A DNA stretch of 8,287 nucleotides from an uncultured Synergistales bacterium (GCA_905233515.1 CAJOEQ010000046.1:1752-10038), one strand, 5' to 3'; positions 1-7,085 are shown, counted from the first letter of the stretch. Notes: generated by a model not told the origin, from the letters alone. Numbers and translations: made by a program.

Positions 1-626
1 ATTACGCTTTGTGATAACTTTTCGCCGTTGTGTGATACGTTATCCATTGAGACTAGCGCGAGGGGTTTTGCTCCGGCCTTGAATCTCTCGTATAACATAG
101 CTGTAGTAATTGCCATTGCTCCCGTTGCTTTTTCCGGCCCGTTATTCATGTCGTTTTCTACGTAAGATAAATATTTGCCTTCTGAATTCCTGAGCGCGTA
201 ACCTTTTTCAGTGATTGTATAAGAAACAAGCTGTAAATCAGGACATTTAAAAATTTCTGCCATTCTTGAACGTTCAGTAGATTTTATTGCCTCACTGAGT
301 GAGCCGAGTACTCTTTTATCTGTCTTGCCGTCTCCGTAAAGAGTTACAGCTAAAGCAAGATTATCGAACGGCTTATAAATTTTGTCTACAACGTCATAAT
401 CAAATGTTTCTATACAAGTTATGCCGCGATCTAAGAGTCCAGCATTAATTAACTTGTCAGCAATTCCCCCTATAAATATCCTAAAAATATTTCCGATTCC
501 AAAGTGAACCCAGCGGGGATTATTACGAGTCTTTGCTGCTAACTCTTCAGGATTATATGACGGTAAAGAGATTCCCGCTTTCTCCCATGAGTCTTTATTC
601 GCTAAACCTTTATAAGTCAGCTTCAT
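1..626 (-). CDS. Mannitol dehydrogenase / fructuronate reductase family oxidoreductase, N-terminal part (runs off left edge)
   Basis: This is the first 208 codons of an NAD-dependent polyol or uronate dehydrogenase of the mannitol dehydrogenase family (mannitol 2-dehydrogenase, D-mannonate/fructuronate oxidoreductase, tagaturonate reductase relatives). Members reversibly oxidise a secondary alcohol of a polyol or aldonate to the ketone in the cytoplasm. Visible family marks are the dinucleotide-binding start WVHFGIGNIFR (residues 39-49), the segment SYTITEKGY (135-143), and VSMDNVSHNG (192-201), equivalent to the family's S-C-D-N-x-x-x-N-G stretch. The catalytic Lys/Asn/His helix lies in the missing C-terminal half, so activity and substrate cannot be judged. 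The ATG is chosen because a strong GGAGGA ribosome binding site lies at about 633-639, inside the last codons of the upstream dehydrogenase. Only 3 nt separate the two genes, so they were built to be co-translated. Family assignment is firm; the choice between mannitol, mannonate or another substrate is open. Confidence 0.85.
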   Translation of the reverse strand, partial: MKLTYKGLANKDSWEKAGISLPSYNPEELAAKTRNNPRWVHFGIGNIFRIFIGGIADKLINAGLLDRGITCIETFDYDVVDKIYKPFDNLALAVTLYGDGKTDKRVLGSLSEAIKSTERSRMAEIFKCPDLQLVSYTITEKGYALRNSEGKYLSYVENDMNNGPEKATGAMAITTAMLYERFKAGAKPLALVSMDNVSHNGEKLSQSV

Positions 627-629
627 AAT

Positions 630-1642
630 TTACTCCTCCGACGGGTCAACATCGATAATAACTTTCATTGTAGTTTCTCGATTCGCGTCAATATACTCAT
701 ATGCTTTCTGGTAGTCTTTAAATGCAAATCTCGCACTCTGTAAGGGCTTTAACTGAATTTTGCCCTCATTAACAAATTTAATAGCGTCAACAAAATCTTC
801 ATGTCTATACATCATTGACGTATTTAAATCAAGTTCTGAATCATTTAATTTAGCAAGATCTACATTTGCCATTTTGCCGAATACTGCAATAAGAATTATA
901 GTACTTCCCTTGCGCGCGTTCTGGATTGCCTGATTCATTGTTATGTCAGTTCCTGCGCACTCGTTTATCGGGGCCGAATGCTTTTACAAGTTCAGTAGCG
1001 TAATCTGCATTTTTTGTGTTGACTACGAAATCAGCACCGAGACTCTTTGCAAGTTCGAGCCTTTTATCTGATATATCAGTAGCAAAAACTTGAGCAGCTC
1101 CAAGAGCCTTTAAAGATTGAACGAGTAAAATTCCGATGGGCCCGCAGCCTAATACAACAGCTTTTGCACCCTTCAAATCCGGGAATCTTTTCGCGGCGTG
1201 TACAGTAACTGCTAAAGGTTCAAGCATTGCACCTTGTGAATACGGCATATCTTCAGGAATCGGAGTAACTTTGCTTGCGTCAACTGCAAAATAATCGCTT
1301 GCTGTTCCTGTTGTCTGAAATCCCATGACTTTCAAGTGTTCGCATAAATTATATTTGCCGCCCGCAAAATACTTGAGGTTCAATCGTAATTTTTTGTCCG
1401 ACGTGTAAATCTTTCACATATTCGCCGAGTTCTACAATTTGGCCTGATACTTCATGACCCTGCGTTACTGGATAAGAAGTATAAGGATGAGTCCCGTGGT
1501 AAACGTGAATATCTGAGCCGCAAATACCGATTTTCTTGATTTTGACTAGAACTTGATCGGGGCCGGGCTTCGGTTTCTCGACTTCTCTAAAAGTAATATG
1601 CTTCGGTTCTGTCATTAACTGCTGAGTCATCATTTCTGACAT
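630..1642 (-). pseudogene. Zinc-dependent sorbitol/iditol-type dehydrogenase (MDR superfamily), broken by two frameshifting deletions
   Basis: Three consecutive reading-frame pieces together make one medium-chain zinc alcohol dehydrogenase of the L-iditol/sorbitol dehydrogenase type, which oxidises a polyol to a ketose with NAD. Piece 1 (1642 to about 1363) carries the catalytic-zinc residues Cys41 (GICGSD) and His63-Glu64 (GHEVSG). Piece 2 (about 1368 to 961) carries KYNLC, the LEPLAV glutamate, the Rossmann motif GCGPIG and the NAD-selecting Asp of ATDISDKR. Piece 3 (about 957 to 630) is the C-terminal catalytic part, including NTSMMYRHED. Frame is lost near 1363-1368 and again near 957-961. 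By comparison with the family, about 20 nt and 14 nt are missing. Restoring them gives 1047 nt, i.e. 348 residues, the usual family length. As written, translation stops after 97 residues. The start has AGGAGGC at 1653-1659, 10 nt upstream. Everything outside the two lesions looks well conserved, so inactivation is recent or the lesions are assembly errors. Confidence 0.85.
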
Positions 1643-1671
1643 GATAAAATTTGCCTCCTGATTAAAAATTT

Positions 1672-2226
1672 TTATTGATTCAATCGCTCATATTCAGCTT
1701 TGCAAATAGAATCATAATTAAATAATTCGTCCCTCAAAGCGTCGATCCAGTTTTGCATTTTGTCCGTGAGTCCTGAAGATTTCGCTACACCTGCCGACAT
1801 CTGCCAAATATCAAGACAAGCCCGCCAAATTTTTTCTTCTTCACTGGCACGCTTAAATCCTAGAAAAGAACTTGCATAATCCGCGCTCTTACAAGTCGAT
1901 AAATAACGCTTGGCCGTGTTTCTGTATTCATAGTATAGAAAACGTTTGCGGGGTTCTTCTTCGCAGTCCGTGTGAAGTTCGTTAATTATTGAGAGTACTT
2001 CTTTATCGCGGGATTTCTTGAATAATTTGCCCCTGTTGCATAAAATTTGAAGACAGACGCACCGCCATAGCCACCAGTCAATATTTTTGCGGCCTTTCCC
2101 TTCGTGATCTGAAAATCTATCGTTATAGATTTCCAGCATAATTTGAGAGTCTGAGCTCTCAGGCATTGAGTCAAGAATAGCAAAACGCTTTTTCGGGTCA
2201 ATCTCGTTATAAAAATCTTCGTGCAT
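1672..2226 (-). CDS. Protein of unknown function, 184 aa, cytoplasmic, predicted mainly helical
   Basis: I do not recognise a characterised function. The protein has no signal peptide and no convincing membrane segment. It is rich in charged and aromatic residues, with a Trp cluster at 51-54 (DWWLWRC) and further Trp at 134, 141 and 160, and seven Cys that form no obvious metal-binding pattern. The tone is of a compact helical domain. It faintly recalls a DUF seen in gut Clostridia and relatives (possibly DUF6553), but this is memory only. It lies in the operon between the permease (63 nt upstream) and the zinc dehydrogenase (29 nt downstream), so it is probably co-transcribed with sugar uptake genes. 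The ATG has a GGGAG at 2240-2244, 13 nt away, a slightly long spacing; that site lies within the 3' arm of a terminator-like hairpin, which should lower its expression. Coding status is supported by an uninterrupted 184 codons and operon fit. A 71-codon frame overlapping it on the same strand is a shadow. Confidence 0.75.
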   Translation of the reverse strand: MHEDFYNEIDPKKRFAILDSMPESSDSQIMLEIYNDRFSDHEGKGRKNIDWWLWRCVCLQILCNRGKLFKKSRDKEVLSIINELHTDCEEEPRKRFLYYEYRNTAKRYLSTCKSADYASSFLGFKRASEEEKIWRACLDIWQMSAGVAKSSGLTDKMQNWIDALRDELFNYDSICKAEYERLNQ

Positions 2227-2238
2227 ATCTAATAAAAA

Positions 2239-2280
2239 GCTCCCATCAAATTAATTTATTAAATTATATATGACAGGAGC
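2239..2280 (-). terminator. Rho-independent terminator or attenuator after the permease gene
   Basis: On the minus strand, GCTCCTGTCA (2280-2271) pairs with TGATGGGAGC (2248-2239) over 10 positions, two of them G-U. The loop is 22 nt, AT-rich and itself partly self-complementary. TTTTTATT follows at once (2238-2231). The hairpin begins 9 nt after the permease stop codon. Position and U-tract fit an intrinsic terminator; the large loop and 10-bp stem suggest partial read-through to the downstream genes, which have no obvious promoter of their own. The 3' arm contains the likely Shine-Dalgarno of the next gene. Confidence 0.6.
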
Positions 2281-2289
2281 ATAAAATTT

Positions 2290-3285
2290 TTAACTTGCTT
2301 GACGTTTTTTAGAGAAACAATCTACACCAACAGCAACGGCCAAGACTAAGCCCTGTACTACCATTTGTGTATATTCGCTGACGTTCATCATAATCATACC
2401 GCTTTTAAGTGAGCCGATAATCAAGACACCGGCAATTACTCCGGACATTTTGCCGATACCGCCTGCAACTGATACGCCGCCGAGTACTACACAGGTAATT
2501 ACTTCAAATTCAAAGCCTATTGCCGCCGTACTCTGTGCAGAACCTGAACGAGATAATAATACTATTCCGGCCAAGCCCGCAAAAAATCCTGACAGAGCAT
2601 AAATTAAATACTTCATTTTGTTGACTCTGATTCCTGATAATTCTGAGGCCTCTTCATTGCCGCCGATCGCATAGAAATATCGCCCGAAATATGATTTATT
2701 TAATATAAAGCTGCCAACCGCGAAACAAATTATCATGATAATAGCGCATATCGGAATTAATCCCACGTCGCCCATTGCCTTGAAAATTTCCCAGCGGTTT
2801 AATGACCATCGCGCGAAAAATCCAAATGTAGGATTCTCAAGAACAACGCCCGGAATAGGAAGACCGCCCGAAAGCAAATAAGCACATCCCCTAAAAATCG
2901 TCTGAGATGCAAAAGTAGCTATAATCGCAGGAATTCCTATTGAAGCGACCATCCAGCCGTTAAGAACGCCGATTAATGTAGCCATCGCAATAGAAATTAA
3001 AATCGCCAGCCACATATTCCAGCCCATATTCATCATTAAGTAAGCACAGACTACATTAACGAGCGCAATTATTGAGCCGATTGACAAATCTATACCAGCA
3101 ATTAATATAACAAATGTCATTCCGATTGAAGCAATGCCGTAATAAGAAACTTGACGCGAAATATTTACGATATTAGGCAGGCTCAAAAATTTAGGGTTAA
3201 AATAAGCGAAAATTGCTACTTCAATTATAAAAACAAGCCATATTGCATTTTGCTTGAATACTGACAAAAATTTATTTTCATTCAT
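2290..3285 (-). CDS. Sugar ABC transporter permease (RbsC/AraH/XylH-type)
   Basis: This is the inner-membrane channel subunit of a carbohydrate importer of the ribose/galactose/xylose class; it probably acts as a homodimer with the ATPase and binding protein encoded just upstream. The 331 residues match the usual family length of about 310-340. Many hydrophobic segments are visible (for example about 14-30, 48-63, 91-115, 176-196, 225-247, 283-300 and 308-323). Conserved family blocks are AGIDLSIGS (63-71), the cytoplasmic coupling stretch GGNEEASELSGI (208-219), and VLGGVSVAGGIG (267-278). The ATG lies 6 nt beyond the ATPase stop, and the AAGGAGGC ribosome binding site (3299-3306) is embedded in the end of that gene, so translation is probably coupled. 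Substrate specificity cannot be read from the permease; it is set mainly by the binding protein. No lesion seen. Confidence 0.95.
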   Translation of the reverse strand: MNENKFLSVFKQNAIWLVFIIEVAIFAYFNPKFLSLPNIVNISRQVSYYGIASIGMTFVILIAGIDLSIGSIIALVNVVCAYLMMNMGWNMWLAILISIAMATLIGVLNGWMVASIGIPAIIATFASQTIFRGCAYLLSGGLPIPGVVLENPTFGFFARWSLNRWEIFKAMGDVGLIPICAIIMIICFAVGSFILNKSYFGRYFYAIGGNEEASELSGIRVNKMKYLIYALSGFFAGLAGIVLLSRSGSAQSTAAIGFEFEVITCVVLGGVSVAGGIGKMSGVIAGVLIIGSLKSGMIMMNVSEYTQMVVQGLVLAVAVGVDCFSKKRQAS

Positions 3286-3291
3286 GGTAGA

Positions 3292-4839
3292 TTAAGAAGC
3301 CTCCTTAACTTTTTTATCTTCAGGAACAACGCCCGAAGCATATGACATTATTAAATCCGCGTTAAATTCATTTTTCTGAAGTTCGCCCATCATTTTATTT
3401 TCAGCGAGTACTATAATTCTATCTGACATGCCCATTAACTCTTCCATTTCAGACGAAATCATGAGAACTGCGACTCCGTCTTCTACTAAGTCATTAATCA
3501 GCTTGTAAATCTCAAATTTTGCGCCGACATCGATTCCCCGTGTAGGTTCGTCGAATATTATTAATTTTGACTGAGCAGCGAGCCATTTTGCTAAGATAAC
3601 TTTTTGCTGATTGCCGCCTGAAAGATTCTTTACTAATTGATGAATGCTAGGACATTTAATTTGTATATCTTCGCGGTAACCTTCAGCGATTGAGTGTTCA
3701 CGTTTCTTATTTATGACAGTACCCTTTGAGATTCTTTCATAGATGGGCATTGCGATATTATTCTTGATTGAGTTCGTTAATAATGCCCCGTGCCTCTTTC
3801 TGTCTTCAGGTAAAAGCGCAATCCCGTGATTTATTGCTGCTCTAGGTGATTTCGGGTTAATCTCTTGACCCATGAAAATAATTTTGCCGGATTCCTTTGG
3901 ACGCGCTCCGAAAATTACCTGTGCGATTTCAGTTCTTCCAGCTCCGACGAGTCCACCGAGTCCGAGTACTTCTCCAGCATGAATCTTGAATGAAATATCT
4001 TGATCCCCGTTCCCGTAAACATGTTCTAATTCAAGCACAACTTCATCACGTATACAAGGCTCACGAGGCGGGTATTTCTGAGTCATTTCACGACCGACCA
4101 TTAATTTTATAAGCTCGTCAACCTGATGAGGAATCGTCGCCGGGTCTTTATCAGTTATAAGCGTGTCAACATATTCGCCGTCTCTAATAACTTCGATTCT
4201 ATCACTGAGTCTGAAAATTTCTTCTAACCTGTGAGAAATATATATAATTGAGACTCCGCGAGATTTTAATAACTCTACGACTTTGAACATGCTTTCTACT
4301 TCATTTGTAGTCAGCGGCGCGCTGGGTTCGTCCATTATCAAAACTTGAGCATTTTGCTGTATTGCCTTTGCGATTTCTACCATTTGCTGATAACCGACTG
4401 AGAGATTTTTAACGAGTGTGCGCGGGTTAATCTTTATATTAAGCTGCTCAAATGCTTTTGCGGCCTCTTCTTCCATAGCTTTGCGGTCTATAACAATGCC
4501 GTTTTTCTTGAGTATTGGCCGGCCTAAGAACATATTTTCAGCTGCTGACAATTCCCCGACGTTGTTAAATTCCTGATAAATAATTGCGATTCCATTTTCA
4601 GCGGCTAATTGGGGAGTCATCCGCGTGAACTCTTTACCGTTAATTTTGATTTTGCCTGAAGTCGGAATAACTGCGCCCGAACAGCATTTTATGAGAGTCG
4701 ATTTTCCTGCGCCGTTTTCGCCGATGAGTCCTAAAATTTCGCCTCGCCTTAATTGAAGCGTAACATCTTTTAGCGCGATAACTCCGGGATATTCTTTTCT
4801 TATGTGTTCGAGTTCAAGCACATAATCATTATTTGCCAA
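3292..4839 (-). CDS. Sugar ABC transporter ATP-binding protein with two ATPase domains (RbsA/MglA-type)
   Basis: This is the double nucleotide-binding-domain ATPase that powers the importer. Length (515 aa) is normal for the RbsA/MglA/XylG group. Domain 1 has Walker A GENGAGKST (40-48), Q-loop Gln89, signature LSVGYQQ (146-152), Walker B VLIMDE (166-171) and switch His203. Domain 2 has the degenerate Walker A GLVGAGRTE (296-304, Arg where Lys is expected), an intact signature LSGGNQQK (406-413), Walker B LIIFDE (426-431), and Ser instead of the switch His in MISSEME (460-466). This asymmetry is known for the family: domain 1 is the main hydrolytic site. The start is TTG, chosen because AGGAGGT lies 7 nt upstream and no better ATG is near; the N-terminus then aligns with family members. 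The gene sits between the binding protein and permease genes, as is standard for these operons. Confidence 0.95.
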   Translation of the reverse strand: MANNDYVLELEHIRKEYPGVIALKDVTLQLRRGEILGLIGENGAGKSTLIKCCSGAVIPTSGKIKINGKEFTRMTPQLAAENGIAIIYQEFNNVGELSAAENMFLGRPILKKNGIVIDRKAMEEEAAKAFEQLNIKINPRTLVKNLSVGYQQMVEIAKAIQQNAQVLIMDEPSAPLTTNEVESMFKVVELLKSRGVSIIYISHRLEEIFRLSDRIEVIRDGEYVDTLITDKDPATIPHQVDELIKLMVGREMTQKYPPREPCIRDEVVLELEHVYGNGDQDISFKIHAGEVLGLGGLVGAGRTEIAQVIFGARPKESGKIIFMGQEINPKSPRAAINHGIALLPEDRKRHGALLTNSIKNNIAMPIYERISKGTVINKKREHSIAEGYREDIQIKCPSIHQLVKNLSGGNQQKVILAKWLAAQSKLIIFDEPTRGIDVGAKFEIYKLINDLVEDGVAVLMISSEMEELMGMSDRIIVLAENKMMGELQKNEFNADLIMSYASGVVPEDKKVKEAS

Positions 4840-4846
4840 AGTTTAC

Positions 4847-4853
4847 ACCTCCT
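4847..4853 (-). promoter_or_regulatory. Ribosome binding site that fixes the TTG start of the ATPase gene
   Basis: On the minus strand AGGAGGT, a seven-base match to the anti-Shine-Dalgarno, lies 7 nt before the TTG at 4839-4837. No ATG or GTG follows at a suitable distance in frame, so the site decides the start. Confidence 0.75.
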
Positions 4854-4869
4854 GAGAAATTCATAAAAT

Positions 4870-4895
4870 AGGCCTCCCATTTGACCGGGAAGCCT
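4870..4895 (-). other. Intercistronic RNA hairpin between binding-protein and ATPase genes
   Basis: In minus-strand RNA, AGGCUUCCC (4895-4887) pairs with GGGAGGCCU (4878-4870) along nine positions including one G-U, with an 8-nt loop. The pairing is complete only on the minus strand; on the plus strand the wobble becomes a C-A mismatch, so the structure belongs to the operon transcript. The following AUUUUAUGA is a poor U-tract. It lies 20 nt after the binding-protein stop. Such hairpins commonly protect the 3' end of binding-protein mRNA or cause partial termination, raising binding-protein dose over the membrane subunits. Confidence 0.6.
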
Positions 4896-4915
4896 GAAAA
4901 AATTTGCGTAAAATT

Positions 4916-5941
4916 CTATTTCATTCCTGACATGATTTTTGCGACTGTCTCCGGTGTAATAGGAGCAACGCCTCTAAATACGTTCTTATTCTCAAGTTTA
5001 TTGCTGAGAATTAATGCGAACATAGCGGCGCAAGATCTGCCGGTGTCCTCGTCTGAACCTTCAAAGCCGATTATGCCTTTTGCCGGATAAGTAGGATCTG
5101 CGAGCTGCCCTAATTGCTGCTTAGTTACATCTGTTGTGAAGACTCCCATATCTTCGGGAATTTTGCCGCCCGTTGCGATTTGAAGTGCCTCATCTGCTCC
5201 GATCATTGGGCCTGCGCCTATACCAGTTACGACTCTGCAATCAGGATGAGCCTGTAAAATAATTTCCATTGCGTCCTGTGCTAAATTTGGCTCAAGTGCT
5301 GCCTGTGAAGCTACGATTTCATATTTGCCGGCTGCTTTATTCTCGAGTCCTTGTTTAATTCCATTCTCGCGCTCAAGTAATATAACTGTCTGAGGATAGC
5401 CGATAACTGCGACTTGTGCTTTTTTCTCGGCTGAATAGTGCTGATTAATGAAATCTCCCGCAAGTTCTCCGATAGCGATTCCCAAATTTGTATTATTTAA
5501 TATCCAGTTGCCGTCGGTGTTCTTCATGGGATCGTCCCAGCACATTACTTTAATTCCGAAATTTCTAGCTTCTGCGCAGGCATCTTCAACGGCATTTGCG
5601 TCTGAAGGGTGTACCATTATTAAATCACAACCTGCAGATACAAAATTTTCAATCTGGCCTATCTGAGTCGCCGAGCTGTCATTACATGCAACGATTGTAT
5701 ATTCGGCTCCTGCGTCCTTGAGAATTTCTCCGAGTGCTGTCATAACTCCAGCCCAGTAAGCATTTTGCAGTGATTGAATAGTGATTCCGATTTTTTTGCC
5801 CTTGAGTACTGACATATCAGCTTTTGCGTAAAATTCTGGGCTTGCTTGGATTCCTTCAGTTTTCGCCGTGTCAGCAGCATAAGCCATAACGGGAAGAGCT
5901 ACAAGAATTGCACATAATAAAGCAGTTAAAAATTTTTTCAT
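4916..5941 (-). CDS. Periplasmic sugar-binding protein of the ABC importer (RbsB-like, type 1 periplasmic-binding fold)
   Basis: This is the soluble substrate receptor that delivers a sugar or polyol to the ABC permease. A Sec signal peptide is clear: a MKK start, a hydrophobic core of about 15 residues, and a likely cleavage after AYA (residue 22). There is no lipobox, so the mature protein should be free in a periplasm. The mature part opens with the family's first beta strand (KKIGITIQS, 49-57) followed by NAYWAGV (60-66), where Asn/Trp commonly touch the ligand. It continues with the inter-lobe stretch DLIMVHPSDANA (106-117) and VMCWDD (132-137), and the second lobe QVAVIGYP (176-183). 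The 341-residue length is normal. The ATG has AAAGGAGA upstream (5953-5960, spacing 11). It is the first gene of the transporter set, 76 nt after the SDR gene, with a hairpin in the gap. The ligand is not determinable by eye. Confidence 0.93.
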   Translation of the reverse strand: MKKFLTALLCAILVALPVMAYAADTAKTEGIQASPEFYAKADMSVLKGKKIGITIQSLQNAYWAGVMTALGEILKDAGAEYTIVACNDSSATQIGQIENFVSAGCDLIMVHPSDANAVEDACAEARNFGIKVMCWDDPMKNTDGNWILNNTNLGIAIGELAGDFINQHYSAEKKAQVAVIGYPQTVILLERENGIKQGLENKAAGKYEIVASQAALEPNLAQDAMEIILQAHPDCRVVTGIGAGPMIGADEALQIATGGKIPEDMGVFTTDVTKQQLGQLADPTYPAKGIIGFEGSDEDTGRSCAAMFALILSNKLENKNVFRGVAPITPETVAKIMSGMK

Positions 5942-5976
5942 ATTACAAAATTTCTCCTTTACAAAAAATTATATTT

Positions 5977-5997
5977 TCACGCTATTTCTTAGCATGA
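5977..5997 (-). other. Small RNA hairpin between the SDR and binding-protein genes
   Basis: In minus-strand RNA, UCAUGCUA (5997-5990) pairs with UAGCGUGA (5984-5977) with one U-G wobble and a 5-nt AGAAA loop. Pairing is complete only on the minus strand. An AAAUAUAAUUUUUU stretch follows. It is too far from a clean U-tract to be a convincing terminator, and is more likely an mRNA processing or stabilising element. A TATAAT in that stretch lacks a partner -35. Confidence 0.4.
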
Positions 5998-6017
5998 TTC
6001 CCACGATTAAATTAAAA

Positions 6018-6794
6018 CTAGAAACACGTAAATGCACCGTCAAGCGAAAAATCTGCACCAGTTGTGAATGTGCTTGTGTCGCCTGCTAAATAAACGCAAA
6101 TTGACTCGAGTTCTTCAGGTTTTCCGAGCCTGCCGACCGGTGATAATTCGTTCCATTTTGCAATTAAAGGCTTGAGAAATTCAGAGCTTAGAGTCAAATC
6201 TGTTCCGATATAGCCGGGACTGATTGAATTTACACGGACTCCGCGTTTTGCCCATTCTACAGCGAGCGATTTTGTTAATTGAATGACTCCGGCCTTTGAC
6301 GCGTTATAAGCACATTGAGGCTGCGGGACGTTGACAATATGCGCGCTCATTGAAGCAGTATTAATTATTGAGCCGCCGCCGTGTGAAAGCATATATCTGC
6401 CCGCTATTGTGTCAGTCAAAAATACGCTGTTGAGATTCACGTTAATTACTTTCAGCCACTGGGCATAACTCATTTTGTCAGCTGCCTCGTTAATGCAGAT
6501 TCCGGCGTTTGCATGACAGAAATTAAGCCCGCCTAACTCAGCAACAACCTTGTCGACCATTGATTGAACTTGTGACTCGTCAGTTACGTCGCATTTGAGA
6601 GCGATAATTTTTCGTCCTGTTGAAGCTGCGATTTCTTTTGCGGTTGACTCTGCCGTCTCGAGATCCATATCGACTATAGCGACATCTGCCCCCGCCTCAG
6701 CAAATGCAGCAGCAGTACACTTGCCGATCCCCCGAGCTGCTCCGGTAACAAAACCTTTTTTGCCGTCAAGACGCATTTTTTCGATAATACCCAC
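6018..6794 (-). CDS. Short-chain dehydrogenase/reductase, polyol/ketose dehydrogenase-like
   Basis: This is a classical SDR of 258 aa, likely a cytoplasmic NAD(H)-dependent oxidoreductase for a sugar alcohol or ketose. The cofactor motif TGAARGIG is at 17-24. Asp42 at the end of the second strand (IVDMD) favours NAD over NADP. ANAG is at 95-98, and the catalytic set is Ser150, Tyr163 and Lys167 (YNASK, with the expected 13-residue Ser-Tyr spacing). The block around VPQPQ...YNASK and VEWAKRGVRVNSISPGYI resembles D-arabinitol, sorbose and mannitol dehydrogenases of the SDR class, as I recall them. The C-terminus DGAFTCF is of the usual type. The start is GTG, with AAAGGAGGC at 6805-6813, 10 nt upstream; an in-frame ATG at codon 7 is too far from that site. 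It is the first gene of the minus-strand operon, about 290 nt behind the best promoter candidate. Exact substrate uncertain. Confidence 0.9.
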   Translation of the reverse strand: MGIIEKMRLDGKKGFVTGAARGIGKCTAAAFAEAGADVAIVDMDLETAESTAKEIAASTGRKIIALKCDVTDESQVQSMVDKVVAELGGLNFCHANAGICINEAADKMSYAQWLKVINVNLNSVFLTDTIAGRYMLSHGGGSIINTASMSAHIVNVPQPQCAYNASKAGVIQLTKSLAVEWAKRGVRVNSISPGYIGTDLTLSSEFLKPLIAKWNELSPVGRLGKPEELESICVYLAGDTSTFTTGADFSLDGAFTCF

Positions 6795-7085
6795 TTTAAA
6801 AATTGCCTCCTTTATATTTATTACTAAGTGCCGCAGATTTCACGACACAAATTTTTTATATGCAAATAAACTTTTTACTAATTCATTTAACAAGACAATA
6901 AACAACTATACGCAACTAAAAATTTTCTTGCGCTTATGTCTCGTTACTCTAAAAAATTTTCTTGCTCACGAACTTATGCCCGCAAAATTTCTTTTTTTCA
7001 CGTACAGCAAATAAACGCCGCTCACGTGTAAATAAAGCAGTTACGCAGATTTCTGTAATTATGTAAAATAGTTTTGTAAAATTGA

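Noticed and set aside
955..1372. Programmed +1 frameshifting that would join the three dehydrogenase pieces
   Set aside because: Both lesions do need +1, but conserved residues are missing at each site, including two structural cysteines, and no slippery site or stimulating structure is evident. Deletions explain it better.
946..1383. Independent gene starting at the ATG at 1383
   Set aside because: Its first residues are an out-of-frame reading of the piece before the first lesion; from GGKYNLC on it is simply the middle of the zinc dehydrogenase. No ribosome binding site precedes it.
1986..2201. 71-codon frame overlapping the unknown 184-aa gene on the same strand
   Set aside because: Wholly inside the longer frame, without a ribosome binding site; the 184-codon frame has better start context and operon spacing.
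4881..5090. 69-codon frame on the plus strand opposite the binding-protein gene
   Set aside because: It is antisense to a clear family member and has no ribosome binding site or recognisable product; the same applies to 5448-5666 (+) and 6595-7014 (+).
5912..5926. Lipoprotein signal (TALLC, residues 6-10) in the binding protein
   Set aside because: Leu precedes the Cys where Gly/Ala/Ser is required, and the Cys is early in the hydrophobic core. The AYA cleavage site at 20-22 is the normal choice.
5960..5977. Internal promoter with TATAAT before the binding-protein gene
   Set aside because: No acceptable -35 at 16-18 nt upstream; AT-rich gaps produce TATAAT by chance.
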